A stretch of DNA of 64,000 nucleotides, taken from contig JALGAS010000006.1 in assembly GCA_023078685.1 (NCBI GenBank), forward strand, positions 1,302,001 to 1,366,000, in the 5' to 3' direction. Of this stretch, positions 25,811 through 38,550 are shown piece by piece. Positions within the stretch are counted from its first letter, which is position 1, and every line of letters starts with the position of its first letter. The DNA is from Neopestalotiopsis rosae (lineage: Eukaryota > Ascomycota > Sordariomycetes > Amphisphaeriales > Sporocadaceae). A program made the position numbers and the translations under genes. A model generated the notes under the pieces. That model was not told the DNA's origin. It worked only from the letters and a program-made list of their open reading frames with translations, and did no database searches.

Positions 25811-28185
25811 TCAATATCGACCTGAAGCCATGCCGCCCGTGGGTGCAAAGTTCTCATACATTTCGTCGCTGCTGTCGCTCTGGCTTCCAGGGCTCGCAGC
25901 TCCGCTAACGTCGACGCTGTGCATTCCGCTCTGGAACTCCATCGGCATGGAACTCATGCTCATTGACAGAAGACTCTGTCTACGTCCCATGGACTCCATC
26001 TCAAAGGCGCTACCGCTGCGACTCAGCTCCGGTTTCTCGGGCAGCTTCTTTAGGAGACCCGTCGAGATGTCGAGCATTCCCATCGCAAACGCCGTGAGCC
26101 CCTTTCCTTCGCCAGGTTTACTGCTCACACTGAGCGTCCATCGATACTCGGCAAGTCTTCGACGATACCATTCAGCCTCCTCTCGACCGGGCGAGGTGGC
26201 CCAGAGCAGGGAGCCGAAGGTGCCGATCAGTGCAAAGTTTGTCTTGGAAGCAAAGAACCAGAATGCCCTCAGGTGGTTGGGAGTCAACCGATTGACAAAG
26301 TCCATAGCTGAGATCAATCGAGCCTTGGCAGCACTGCGGCAAATTTGCTGCAGATAGAAATCCACAGCCGACTCATCGGCAGCGAGCGAACGAATGATTC
26401 GACGATGAAGTGTTATCTCTGTCGCGAAGTAGGCCAGGTGCAAGTGGCCAATACTCGTGAGACGACTCGACGACATGGCCGACAAGGAGTTGTCCATCCG
26501 GATCACGGCCGGAATCGACGAGTACCATTCCTTCAGTTTCAGCTGAATCGGCTTCGCAAGCGATAGAACGAGGTGAATTCCTTGAGGTCCGGCGTTGGTC
26601 ACATTTTGCATAGCCTGGAGTGTATAAAAGGTGTCTTGGATCTCTGCAAGAATCTGAGTCAGGTGTATCATCTGCACAAATAGCGTCCGGCCGCGTTCGA
26701 GGTCAAGTCTCTCCTCTGCATTCTCGTCACTATAGTCCACTTCGGGGAAGTCGCCAGGGAGGATGGGTTGAACCACCCAGTTGGTCTGGAAGATGTGCGA
26801 GGGTCGTCCGTGGATCAAGGCACCCCATTTGTCTTGCATGTATAATGCCCAGGCAAGTCGTTTCCTCAGGCCCCTCTCCCATAATGGAATCTTCCAATGC
26901 GTGCAGTCGAGGTGAAGTCCAAGCTCCTGGGCAATGGCAACAAGCTGAGCGGTCGGCGCCCACTGGTCTCCCTCCGGCCTTTGTGATAGCAGAAGACCGG
27001 CTTGTATGGTGGAGAGCTTTGGCCTCCACATTGCATCGACCAATGACGTCCTCATTATTCTTTCTAGTGCTTTCACATCTGGACGCGGGTGCGCCGACAG
27101 CTCTTCTGAGTGATCCCACCAATTGATGGTGAGAAGATATATGGCGGCCAACAGTGGCGGAGAGATCTCCCTATAGGACCGCTCATATTTCTCAAGAAAA
27201 ACTTCTTTTTGAATAATTGGAAAAGACGGATGTATGATTTCAAAATAAAGCTCGATCAATGTTTTCCCATGCGGGGCCACGATCTTTTCGATCTCGTCGG
27301 CGTCTGCAATCTGGTACTCATAGCGCTCGGTTGTGCTGTCGGGAAGCAGCAAAAATGTGTCATGGTCGCTTACTTTCCGAAGCGTTCCTCGGGCTAGCAG
27401 ACTCTCATCATGGTTGTCGAAGGGTGACAGGTTGATGAGGGATGGCTCGAAATCGGTTGTTGGTCCAATGTACTGACTGTAACGATCATTCTGGAGGCCC
27501 AGAGTCCGCTTCATCATGGTTGGCCCTCCAAAATTGGCCATTTCCTCAATTAACGAGTTGCTGGCTGCTGTACTAGAGATACTGAGCGTATCTTGTCGCA
27601 GTCTTCTGTTGTCATGCCGGCCAGGCGAGCTACACCAGCCAATAAAGTGTCAGCCATGGGTAAACTAGGGTTCTTTCCGCCGTCTTACATGGGTCGCGCC
27701 AATGCTTTCGGCACTTTGGGTGGGAAGAAGCAGAAAAAGAAGGGAAGGGTAAGGTTTAAAAAAGACTCAAAGCAAGAAAAAAAAAAAGATGGAGGGGTCA
27801 ACCATGGGGGGTTATAGCTGATAAAGACTTACCCACGCCCGCTATCATCTGCAAAGTCACGCGCCAACTTCCTCTTTCGAGGCTGAGGGCTTTGGTTTAG
27901 GGAACAGTCGACGCCATTGACCTGACAAGAGACGCAAGCGCCACTGTCGTCGTCGTCGCCCATGACACACTTGACCCTCCGACGGGAGCAGAAATCACAA
28001 ATCATGCTCCCACTCGAGAGTGTGTCCGAGTCTGCGGAATCATGGCCGTTCATGCCAGCAGCATATGCGTCGTGATGCAATCCAGGTGTGCCTCGACGGC
28101 TGCTACTACTGCTGGGATTGAAGTGTGATGGCTTGGGGGCAATGGCGATGGGAGCCGTCCTTGGGACGGCACTAGGCGTGGCCAT
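25811..28185 (-). CDS. Zn(II)2Cys6 transcription factor, Dal81/TamA-like
   Basis: Two exons, 28185-27833 and 27605-25811, with a 227-base intron (GTAAGT donor, ACAACAG acceptor), which is long for this genome; the product is 715 residues. The zinc cluster is Cys63, 66, 73, 84, 87 and 94 (CDFCSRRRVKC ... CVSCQVNGVDC), followed by a basic patch PRKRKLAR. The middle holds the fungal-specific transcription factor domain (FEIIHPSFPIIQKEVF, LLAAIYLL, GRPSHIFQTNW). The segment SNSLIEEMANFGGPTMMKRT and the phrase YIGPTTDFEPSLINLSPFD match what I recall of regulators related to Dal81/TamA, which co-activate nitrogen-catabolic genes; this link is from memory and unsearched. The protein should be nuclear and DNA-binding. 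A very long gene-free region lies upstream. Confidence 0.85.
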
Positions 28186-31100
28186 GTTTAATAAAGAAAC
28201 GTGGGCGGCAAGCGCCTACCCTGTCGTCTCGGCCGGTCCCTGGGTGCTGGGTGCTAGATGCTAGATAGCAAGGTGACCCAAAGACGCAGTCGGTCCTCCT
28301 TTGATCGCCGTAGTGCAGACACACAGGCAGGTAGGCACGGCGTTCGGAAGGCCAGACCAGCGGCCCGTTGAGACTATACCCCACGGGTCAAGGATCTTGT
28401 TCACTCTGTATTGGCCGAGTAGAGTGCTCGAACCAGCTGGAACAGGTAAGATCTGCCGAGGATATGAGATGAATGGGCGACTGGACTGCACGAGAGGTAG
28501 GAGTGGCTGATCCGAAGAACTCCGGGAATCTCCCAATATAAGGCTGATAAGCAGGTTCCAAGAGATAAGGATCTAAGTGGTGGATGGCGGCGTGTGGCGG
28601 GCGGCCAACCAGGGCAGGCAAAAGGTAAGGAACGAAAAGGCGGTTCCTGAAAGGTTGGTAGGTATGTATGTACGGCTCAGGTAACGGGAATCCGGCAGTA
28701 GAGAGAGAGAGTCAATGGGTAGTAGGTAGTCTGCGCTTTTTCCTTATCGAAGCTGAGCTGGGGGAAGAAAGACAGGTGTAGTTGTTATTAGACTATAAAT
28801 CCAGAGTACGTAGTAGCACCCCGATAGATACGCCGCCAGTCGAAAGCGCCGTTGAGGCTCGCCTGCATACGGCACGCGCGCGTGGGTCCCCGGAAAGTAG
28901 TAGAGACAAGCCGCACGACCACGACTGGTTAATAAGACGTCGGAAGACCTGCCGATCTGGATCCAGGTCCTAGGAATAAAGATCTCAGTCAGGTTGGTCA
29001 CTGAGCTGCTGGCTGACTGGTTGGCTGGACTCTCCTCTCAAGGTTCGACTGGGGGTGCAGGCAAACAGACAAGGCAGATAGACCAGTAAGACAGTCAAGT
29101 CAGTCAGTCAGTTGTCGGTTGAGAAGGTACTTAGGTGATGATTGCGGCCAGGATAAGATAAGACTGGCTTATCTTCGTCATCGGGCCTCGACTCTATATC
29201 AAATCGGTGGCTTGCGCTGAGGAATCAACAGTCCCGCCAGGGTTGATGAAGGGTAATAATAGAAATAAGAGGAGGGAGCTGATAGGAAATGTCATGCGCT
29301 TGAGCCGGACGGACGGACGGGGGAACGTAAATGGCCTATAAATTAAGCAGACAAGCCAGATGGACTTGTGTGGTCTGTATATGTGTAGTATGCAGACCAA
29401 GTGGAAGCTTAATAAAAATAAAAAGACGACCGTCTCTCTGGGGGGCTTTTGGGGGATGTGACGCAGCCAGGGATTGATAGCCCGGACTTCTTTCTCAGAG
29501 GCTTGCGGAAAGCTTGACAATTCACAATCACAGGTGCACGGCGCACAGCAAGCTTGACTCGAGAAGAAATTGAGAGATCAACCAGGCAAGAAGCAGCGCG
29601 CAGTTTCTACCCAGACAGCGAACAACCAAGCAAAAGCAAGCGAGCGAGCCAGTTGTCGTTGTCGCAAGGATGAGGGTGATAATTTACCCCGGACGAACAA
29701 CAGCAAATATGATGGACGAGTCGGGCTAAACTGAGACGGACAATGACTTGCAAGTTTCCAGGGCTACCGAAGGATACCTCGGGGAGCACGGCTGAGAAGG
29801 GGAATGGAGTCAGGCCAAGTGAAGCTACGCTCTGTCACAGCATGTCTTGAATGAACAATATCGAGTAATGTAGTAGTCGGTCAAGTCCCGGCCGGGCCTT
29901 TGCTCTCACTCTTGTCTCTCTCTCTTTCTCTCTCTCTGTCATCAACAAAGGCGCATCATCGGGTGGTCGGTCAGCCTCCGCTGATAGGCCTCGAGCGCTT
30001 ACTTAAAGATTGGGTGAAAGCGATGATCACAGGAAATGGGGGGAGTCTGGAGTCAAGCGAAAAGACACGGCTCGTTGAGATAGGATGCGAAAGTATGACA
30101 TACGGCAAACTCGCTTGGGGCGCATTTTTACCTAGCAACTACCACCACTGGCTCGACTGGGACCTAGGGTAGCAGACAAGACTGCTAAGGTTAGATGATT
30201 GTCGCGCGGCCAAGAGAACCAGAACGTAAAGACGGACCAAAAAGAACCTACTCTCGCTACTTTACCCTGGGGGAACCTATCCAAAGTCGGCGAATTATGG
30301 CTGACAGACTGATAAGCGTTTGCCGTATCTTATCTCCAGCCGAATGACAATATAAATAATCGTAAGAATTCCATGGATCAGAAGGAAAAGGCTACCTGTA
30401 ATGCTGGACTGCCGGATGGAGGCTCTTTGCAAGTCCCCGGTACTTCCAAGGGACCTTTTTTTACTTGGTCATTTGGAGATGAGATGGGTGTTGCCGAGCG
30501 CCTGTCGGACTTTTCAGCGCCCGCACCGCAATGTGTGGAATCTGGATGCGCGCTGTGGGGTTTTCCAGTATGGAGGACTGGACCTACCTAGAATAGAGGA
30601 GCTGAGGTCCTGAACGGCTCCGCTTACCGCCCTACCGGTGCTGAAGCACGCGCTGAGTTTCCCGACAGGCGTTCGCCTAATGATTGGGACACGATACCGC
30701 CGCGAAATCGATATTCTTCCCTTTGGTTTCCCACAGGCACGAACTCGAATGCACTCGACGATGGAGCGAGTTGCACGTTCAATGACAATAAATTGAGCTT
30801 CTGTCAGAGATGTACTCAGCTCGTATCGAATACTGCGACCAGCAATGCAAGCAGTGGAGTGAAGTTTGCGAATAAGACTCGAGCATTGCTGCCATTACCA
30901 AATAGATATCGCGAATAGGTTAGGCCGCCGAATACCTGTAACGTAATGGCCCAACCCAGCCGAGTCAGGCAGGGGAGCACAAGAGGAACGCTGACGTTTG
31001 GGAAGACGGATCTTTGAATTGTTTGTTATCGGAAGACGGGGGTCGTACTAATAATAATAACAATAACGATGTTGGTCAGTGGTTCTTTTGGTTCTTGCCT

Positions 31101-34100
31101 TGATGAAGCCAATTTATATTTGTTTTTCCTTTTGCGCAATGAGAGGTCGGATCACGGTCCCTAAATGGGCTGGCCTGGATTGGACAGAGGGCCTGCGCCA
31201 GGCTCTTTACAGGCAAGACGAACAAGCGCAGCGCAGCAACTGTTCGGTATCGATAAAAACAAATCGAATAATGCCGTCATTGCGGGCGGTCGAGGCTGCT
31301 AAGCTTATTAGCCTAGGTTAGGTGGAGAGGCAGGCTCGGCAGGCTCAAGGGAGAGATTTGCACCACGCTACGGATACCAGATGTCAGATGCTGAAGGGTT
31401 CAGCGATGTTGAAACTGGAACGGAACAGATACACACACCAGAGACACGTGGAATACTAGATCTGTGTAGTGTACTAATCACCAATCAACCCACTTGAGCA
31501 GTAAACTACGACCAAGCAGTGACCAACTGATCGTCGTTCGCCAGTGGTCCGCAGTCTTGACGCCCGCAGCCGCCCGCAAGCCCCGAAAATGCTCAATTCC
31601 CATTGCTAAAATAAAACAGAAAAGAGAGCAGCCGAACGGCTAAGGGCACAAGCAGCAGCTGTGTTGGCATTGTAAACCCCCGATCAGCAAAGCATGGACA
31701 GGCTGTTGAGATTCAATCATGTACGTAGATTGTAGGTAATGGCGCTGGATCCGCACGAACGAGAGACCTGCCATTAGCAATTGCCTCATCGGGGTTTCCT
31801 TTCAGCGAAGACGCTATTTCCTTCCCTTGGTTCCTCTGGTTTGGACAAGCGCAAGTCATCATAAATTCAGGGTCCAAATACCGCTCGCCGCGATCGGTCG
31901 TGCTCCTTGCAATGCCCCAGCTACGTACAGTAGTAGTATTCTCGGCCATTACTATTATTAAGAATAATAATAGTAAAACTAACAACAATAAGACGGCGGA
32001 AAAAATAGAATAATATACTGTACAACCTACTACTCGTTCTCAAGTCAGATGGGAGAGATGATTCCCGTCTTGGCCCTTGCCCCAATCTTGGTGACACGGC
32101 ATCTTGGCATCTGCTGAGATCCGAGCAACCACAACGAATCGCCAGACGATGGCAAGATGGACATCGTTCCACCTTTGAGACAATCTTTTGACAATCCAAT
32201 AGGTCATATCCTCCACTGCCGCTCAAAACTTTACTCCTGTTTCCCCCCACGAATTCCCCGCGTGCGACTTTGGCATTGTGGGAGTTTGGGACTCGCAACT
32301 CTAATCAGATCAGCGCGGGGTGGACATCAGCGACATACCCTTTCGAGCCAAGACCCCATGCCGTCTCTTGCAGCCAATTATGTACCCAAGATGCATTACA
32401 CCCGGCGCAAAGGTCTCGTGCTGTTGCCCTCTTGTAATAGCTTAACCCCCCCATACCGAGGAAAATCAACCAGAGTTTTGCAATGCAGCCTTGTGGTGGC
32501 ATTCACCCTCCTTGGCGCCAGCAGAATGGTTCGTGTCTCGTTCAGGCAAGTCGACATGCAGGGCCGTTTTGGGAGCACCCCGCGGGCAGACAAAAGTTCA
32601 GACATTCATTACATATTCTCATGTCACTCTGCATCCCCTGTCCGCAGCCAAGGAATATCACCCGACGTGACGTGACTACATACATGGTGTTGGAGACGGC
32701 ATACTGACGTTGAGTGTGTGTGCGTGTGAATAAGGTCAGAATATCAATATTTCTGTTGGCTTGGTGTTTAACAACAAATCTGTAAGACAATATTTTGGGC
32801 AGGTATGGTGGCAATCGTTGACACACAGATGCAAATCATTTGATGCAGTGATCGCTTGGCCTGCGGGAAAAGCGGGAGTCAACGCTGCAAGCCACGCTTA
32901 TTATTGGCCTGGGCACACTTGGCGCTCGAATTCCACGCTTCTTCCGAGACTCGCGCTCGCCAGAATTCGGGCGTAAGCCCCCGTGGCAATAAATTCGAAT
33001 ATTCTGTAGTGCTTGGCGCAGAAATACTCTTCGTGGCGGTGAAGCTCTTTAATGACCAAATTCTTTCACATAGTCACACTGAATGGTGGTAAGTGACGTG
33101 CCCTGAAGCGAGGAGGTTTTGTCGCACCATTGAGTGGAAGGTCAATAGTAATATGTATAGGATAAGACTTGTTACAGCCGTCGAGCAGCTTTGTCTCTGC
33201 CTTCTGATAGAAGAATTGTAGGAACATAGAGATCCCTTGTCGTATTCTCAGAGCCACAAGTTTGAGTGATGAGGATGATCCAAACATTGTAATAAACTCA
33301 CCAAGTAGGATGTCACAACACCTTCATAAAATATGCTTCATGCCCTTTTCGCCTGAGTTAGAATTTCGGTGAAGGGGAAACGGGAACGGAGGTAGGGGTT
33401 ACATTCAAGGCGGATGGCAGAAGAAGAACTAGGTTATGTCAAGTTTCGGCCGGGAAGCAAAATAACTGCATGTTGATTGAGAATTCACTTCCATTGTGTC
33501 AGTCCCTGCCACTATTCATTCATACACTTTCGCCCATCGGACCTCGAGGCACATAGAAGACGTTCTCAGCCGCTTGTCGATGTCTTGCGCAATAACCTCA
33601 ACTCCATCTATATAATTCGAATCCGGCTCCTATGAAGGTGATTCGGCTTAGATAGAACAGAGCATGTCATATGGGAAGCTGATTAGAATCAATGTGATAC
33701 CATTGATCACCGTGACCATATCATATGGTTCGGTCTGTATATGTAAATTTTAGTATTTTTAGTAGTCATGAGTACTAGGCGGCAGCATAGCTGTTATGGT
33801 GAAACAGCTTCTTGGTCAATCATTGAGAATACAAAGGCTGACTGGATATGAGGTTGCAGAGCACAGTAAAACGACAGAGCGAGAAGGGCAGAGAAATGAT
33901 CGAGTATCGCCCCCGTTGAAAGATAACAGCAAGTTGAAAAAGCGGAAAGTTTTACTTTATGAGCTCATATGCCGATTCTGCAAAAAATAGTGTCTTAAAG
34001 ATCACGATGCAAGGATGTTCTTCATTTAGTAATAGACTGCTTGGCTTGATCCTGTTCTTGCAGGTACACTCGAACGGACGATTGAAGCTTTGATGATAAT

Positions 34101-34622
34101 ACACAGAGTCAATGAGCCTTAGATGGGCCGACATCGATGCCGAGCTTAAAGACCAAAGATACACTTCCACTCAGCATAGACCAAAAATGTTTTCCTGACG
34201 TCCCTACCTCGACCAGTTCAAACTACCCACCAACGTTGATGAGGGCCATCTTTACAAGCCTACACATGTTCTACCCTGGCTCAACTCTTGAGGCTCGCGT
34301 GTCAAGGAGTGTTTAGAAACCTCTTCTTCTTGGCATATCCTACGCAGCGGGAGGAGGTAGGTACTGGGGCAAATCCCAATCAGTCCAGTACCATGCCAAT
34401 TAAATTATTCATGCTGCCCTGAAACCCTCAATTGGTGGTTGTCTGCCCTTTAAATATAGAACATGTGAGCCATTTCCTCATTCAAAATTGTCAAAGGTGA
34501 CTCCATTCTCAACGCGTCAGAATGAGCGGTCGTGTTTCCTTCTCTTTCTCCTTTTCCCATCTTCAAGCTCACACTCGTCACACTCACACACACCTTTCCA
34601 ACGAGTTTGTAATACAGAGCAC
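28186..34622. other. 6.4 kb gene-free region upstream of the Zn2Cys6 regulator
   Basis: No frame of convincing length or codon use is present on either strand. The region carries CT-rich tracts (29905-29940), clustered CAGTCAGT-type short repeats (29080-29120), ATT/AAT-rich runs near 31045 and a hairpin-forming palindrome at 31951-31974. The left part is probably promoter and long 5' leader of the regulator; the right part is downstream of the Bim1-like gene. A short plus-strand frame from an ATG at 30373 (72 codons) has nothing to support it. Confidence 0.5.
31951..31974. repeat. Short AT-rich palindrome
   Basis: Nine-base arms (ACTATTATT at 31951-31959 and AATAATAGT at 31966-31974) with a six-base loop could form a hairpin. 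No gene end lies close enough to call it a terminator. Confidence 0.5.
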
Positions 34623-35571
34623 TCAGCCGATCAGCTTCTCACGCGCCTTCTCAGGTTCTCTTAGCTGCTTCCGAGCCCGGGCCAGGAGATAGGACAAGAC
34701 GGCGATAGCAATGAGGAGCGGCAGCCCCACGCCGAGCCCGAGTCCAATCATCTGACCGGAGCTGTACCAGCCCCAGCGTTTCGCTGCACCCGTGGATACG
34801 GTGCTGAAGTGTATGTTTGTGGAGTTGGCACAACCGATGCTGTCCAGCGTCGGATAATCAAAGTTGTCGACAAAAGTCACATCGACGCACTGTGAAACTG
34901 GTGAGAATCCTCCGTGTAGCATTCATTTCTGCTGTTGTGGACATCTCACAACCATGCCTTCTCTTGGCTCCCTTTATTTTTCCGTCCCTCTCTCTCTCGT
35001 CGGGTAATTGAATGGCGAACAAAAAAGAGATCAAACTTACGCTATACAAGGCAGCCCCGTGCTTGGCCGCCTGCACAATCTGAACCGTGGCATTGTCCCC
35101 AGGGCGCACCGTGACATTGGCCGGCAGCGGCACGCGGTCGAGGCAGACGCCATCGTGATACTCGGCGTTGGTCGGGCCCTCGATGTTGAACACGGGCACC
35201 ATGACGAGGCTGTGGTTGGCGGGCAGCGACCCCAGGCCGAGGTTGACGTACATGAGCGCCCTGGCGTGGCCGGCCTGGAGGCCCATCTGGAAGGCGAGGA
35301 TACCGCCGCCGCTGCCGTCGACGGGCCACGGGGTCCGGTTCTGGCTCACGGGCAGGCCGCCGCATGGATATTGCCATTGCATGCCGTAGGGATAGATGGC
35401 ATCGCTGGTGCCGTTGGCGAAGCCGATGGACAGGCCGTTGGTTTCGGATACTGTGCCATTGGTGATGAGGTTATCGCCGCGCGAGCCTGGATAGCTGATG
35501 TGAAGATGGGACTGGACGACTGCTGCAAAAACCAGGACCGTCAAGAAATGTGAGATTAGATATGATGCCAT
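34623..35571 (-). CDS. Bim1-like (X325) LPMO-related copper-binding surface protein
   Basis: Two exons, 35571-35041 and 34889-34623, with a GTAAGT donor and TTTCACAG acceptor; 265 residues. The signal peptide (MASYLISHFLTVLVFAAVVQS) ends just before His22, so cleavage would leave an N-terminal His, the first ligand of a copper histidine brace. The mature start HLHISYPGSRGDNLI and the motifs YGMQWQYPCGGLP and GLDxVPLPANV-like region match the Bim1/X325 group, which resembles lytic polysaccharide monooxygenases but lacks oxidative polysaccharide activity; one member serves in copper acquisition. Many N-glycosylation sequons are present. The C terminus has a hydrophobic helix (MIGLGLGVGLPLLIAIAVLSYLL) followed by about 20 charged residues, which fits a true transmembrane anchor rather than a GPI signal. 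Confidence 0.82.
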
Positions 35572-37848
35572 TTCTTAATATTCTGGGATTGTTTTCGTCT
35601 ACGGAGAACTAGTATGTGGCAGCAAAGAGAGGAGAGTAGATAGTCCTGGAGAGAACAGCTGCTGTTCAATTATCATGGTATTGGAATTAAATTGCCAAGA
35701 GAGCCTGTCCAATATCTGCTGACGAGGCTCTCTCTACTGCTTATATTTATAGGAGCCTTCGAGTTTGCTCAAGCATGCAGATCCGTCCGTGGAGGGGAGA
35801 GCAACTTTTCAGAACGTAGGCATCTGATAGTGCGCAGCCCGTTGCCAAGATGAGGCCGTCTCAACTTTGATGGGCCTGGCGTTCGGTGAGCAGTCGCTCG
35901 CGCAAGCAGTATATTGGTTCACATGCAAACTCTGGGTAGTATTTAACCACAAAGTTCTGCATCAATGTAAAGCAGGCTGAACAATTTTCTTCATCGCGGT
36001 CCAACGTTGGGGCAGTCATCTTTGACCGGCGAGGGTGCACAAGCGCAGACTGGTCCTTTGGACATGAAGGGGGGATTGGCTGTATAATTATAGACCTCTC
36101 CAGATTCGTCCCAGAGAATGAGATGGTAAAGGTTGCCAAGACGTGGAGAACATTCGGCTGCTAACTTGGCGTAAGCCTTTAGGGCTGGAGATCAGCAGCA
36201 GGTCCATACTGTGTATGGTCCAGAGTCTCATTGCGAACTCTAAATTTGGGATAGTCCTAGGTCGACTTGGGGGGGATTCAAGTCGCACGATCGCAAGCAC
36301 CTCTTCGTGCAGAGTCAGGCCATTGAATGAGCAGGTCCTTGAGCGTTCCAGTCACTAGGGAATGCTGATGCTGAAGTTCCCACGATGTAGATACTTTAAC
36401 ACTAATGTGATGAGCAGAAGTCTCTCTTACTCGAGCACGAGATACTTTGTAGAGAACTGGATGGGATGAATATGAACCAGGGAATGTCAGAACCTGATTT
36501 TCAGCATGAAAATCGGGGTCTGTTTGCGCACATCAAACACGTTGCTCAGCCTTATGAAGCATACAACAGCAACACCAATCCTCGATGCAATCGCCGATGC
36601 ATGTCAGCATCGCTTGACAGTCGCAAGGGGGCAAGACTTGACATTTTATTGAACTTCTCTAGGGAGTCGGGTGACATCAAAGATGAACGGGGCGCAAGCA
36701 AGAGTGAGCAGCCAGGGTGGTGATGCACTACTAGGTTTTAGTAGACGGGTGTCAAGTTCGGGCGGCGTTCTGCTAGAAAGGCAAAATCCTTCCGGCACGG
36801 AAACGACGATCTTTTTTCGGCCCGCGACTTTTTCTCGAACTATTCGGTCATAGCAAATCGGTGGCTGAAAAGAAGAAGAAAAGAAGCAAAAATGATTCCC
36901 GGCCGAGTGCCGGACGAAGAGTCTCTGATATGTTTTTCCCACGTGTACGAAGTTCCACTTTCTGGATCCTTTTTTTTTTCTTCGTTCCTGATGTTCAAAA
37001 GGACCATGATGCCTCTCGACAACATTTTTTCATGTTCAAAAGGACCTTGCATGGCCGAAACTCCACAATCATGATCAAAGTACCGGTATAAAGATGTCCA
37101 AGCCCGCGCTCCTAGCAAAAAGTGACCTTCTGTTGTTCTCCTCCTCTTCGTCCTGTTTTGTCGGGGGGTGATCAGATCATGTTGAAAACCACGCGGCCGC
37201 TTCCGCTTGAAAGTACCATGCATGCGCTCAGAAAAGAAGGGTTCCACTTTGGGGGAGTCCGAAGTATCAAATCATAGAAGAAAGAATTCATCACAGGAAA
37301 AAAGCAGTATAGGGCACCAAAAGATCGTCACTTTTTGATGTTGATAGTCGGGAATCGTTCTAAATAAGAAAATTCGTGAATTGTTGTTTGCTCGCAAAAG
37401 ATTTTCAGCCTCAAATCACCCGTGATGGAGTTTTTTTTTCTTTTCTTTTTTCTTCTCCTTTTCCCACGCATTTCTTCAGCCCTTCTGCGCCATGGACCAT
37501 TAAGCGAGAAGGTGATTTATGCACGATCTTCCCGTTTGAGACAAATGTACGGAGGTGCCAACCCCACTTAGTATACCGGTCCCACGATGCCAACGGGCTG
37601 TTGTGCAACACTCAATATCTGGAACCAGCAAAGCAACCTTCCGACACTTTTGTCGGAGCTGCTTCCGACGTTTGTAAGTCAAGTAAGCCAGCCCCATCCC
37701 ATATTGAGACCCAATATTCGATAAGAGATCTTTGGGAAGGTGCTTTGTTGTTTTGAGTCTTGCTTACTCTCTCTTGCCAGCGAAGTAGAAAAAAAATCTT
37801 GATCTTTTGCAGAAGTACCACACATTTGCAAAAGCACCTTGCATATGG
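35572..37848. other. Gene-poor spacer at the left of the repeat island
   Basis: The first few hundred bases are the Bim1-like gene's promoter. Beyond 36600 the sequence is rich in T-runs and recurring words (TTCAAAAGGACC twice near 36995 and 37034, AAAGTACCGGTATAAA at 37079). No gene is seen. Confidence 0.45.
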
Positions 37849-38004
37849 TATATTCCAGGGTGTAAGAATCCAAGTACCGGTATATAACCCTCTATGCCCC
37901 AGGACCATATTGAGAGTGACTTCATTGACCATCAAGACTCAGTTTCTCTCGTCTGGAAAAAATTCAGTCGTTTTGCAAAAGTACTCTACAGATGAAGTCC
38001 CATG
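37849..38004. repeat. Left arm of long inverted repeat
   Basis: This stretch matches the reverse complement of 39148-39305. The inner 68 bases (37937-38004) differ at one position; the outer part is more diverged, with differences mostly C/T and G/A. It contains AAGTACCGGTATATAA (TATA-like) and ends in an ATG followed by AAGTCCCATG. Confidence 0.85.
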
Positions 38005-38022
38005 CAGCAGCAGCAGCAGCAA
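38005..38022. repeat. (CAG)n microsatellite
   Basis: Six GCA/CAG units directly inside the left arm of the inverted repeat; absent beside the right arm. Confidence 0.8.
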
Positions 38023-38262
38023 AGCATCATTTCGCTGGAGAAATGTCCACATAATTGCAAGTGGCTGGATCCAGTTCTGCTGATGCCGAGGTCGTCTGTG
38101 ATTGATTCTTCTTGTTCGCCTCCTTCAGACGCATTCCTGCGGCGCGGAACCTGCTCAACACTCTACCCAGTCATTTTTCAAGTGTCTCGTTCTCGGAGTA
38201 TGCTTGGTTCTCAATCACCGTCAACACGGCGATGAGTAGACTGAGAACAAAAGTACGGAAAG

Positions 38263-38550
38263 ATGGACCAACAGCCGACTCGAGGCTACGTGGGAACACA
38301 ACTACGCCAGACAGCCCAGGATGACTTTCAAGAACAGCAACTGGCGATGGGATTGATGCAATGCAACACACTCGTCGGAAGGGTACGTGCCATGGTCAGC
38401 GCGGGCGGACGATCAAGTCTCGAGAAAACGATTTCCGTTATGCTGCAAGGTGCTTTGGCGGACCAGGGCAAGGTGGCAACTCCAGTAACATGTGTGGAAA
38501 GTCTTTGGACATTCAGGCAGCAAAAATCTGAAGAACTAGAATATAGGTAG
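38263..38550 (+). CDS. Possible small protein in the loop of the inverted repeat
   Basis: A 95-codon frame starts at an ATG (AAAGATGGACC, A at -3) and ends TAG. The translation is Gln-rich and hydrophilic (DDFQEQQLAMGLMQ, SLEKTISVMLQGALADQG) with codon use closer to real genes than its surroundings. No signal peptide, membrane segment or known domain is visible. It lies between the two arms of the inverted repeat, so it could be cargo of an element. It could also be chance. Confidence 0.25.
   Translation: MDQQPTRGYVGTQLRQTAQDDFQEQQLAMGLMQCNTLVGRVRAMVSAGGRSSLEKTISVMLQGALADQGKVATPVTCVESLWTFRQQKSEELEYR

Noticed and set aside
28186..34622. Possible tRNA or other structured RNA genes in the long spacer
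   Set aside because: I looked for T-loop-like GGTTCRANNCC words with pairing arms and found none that fold convincingly.
35008..35553. A 181-codon plus-strand frame
   Set aside because: It is opposite exon 1 of the Bim1-like gene and lacks any protein feature.
37437..37456. Long T-runs as possible retroelement tails
   Set aside because: No reverse transcriptase, target duplication or repeat copy accompanies them in the window.
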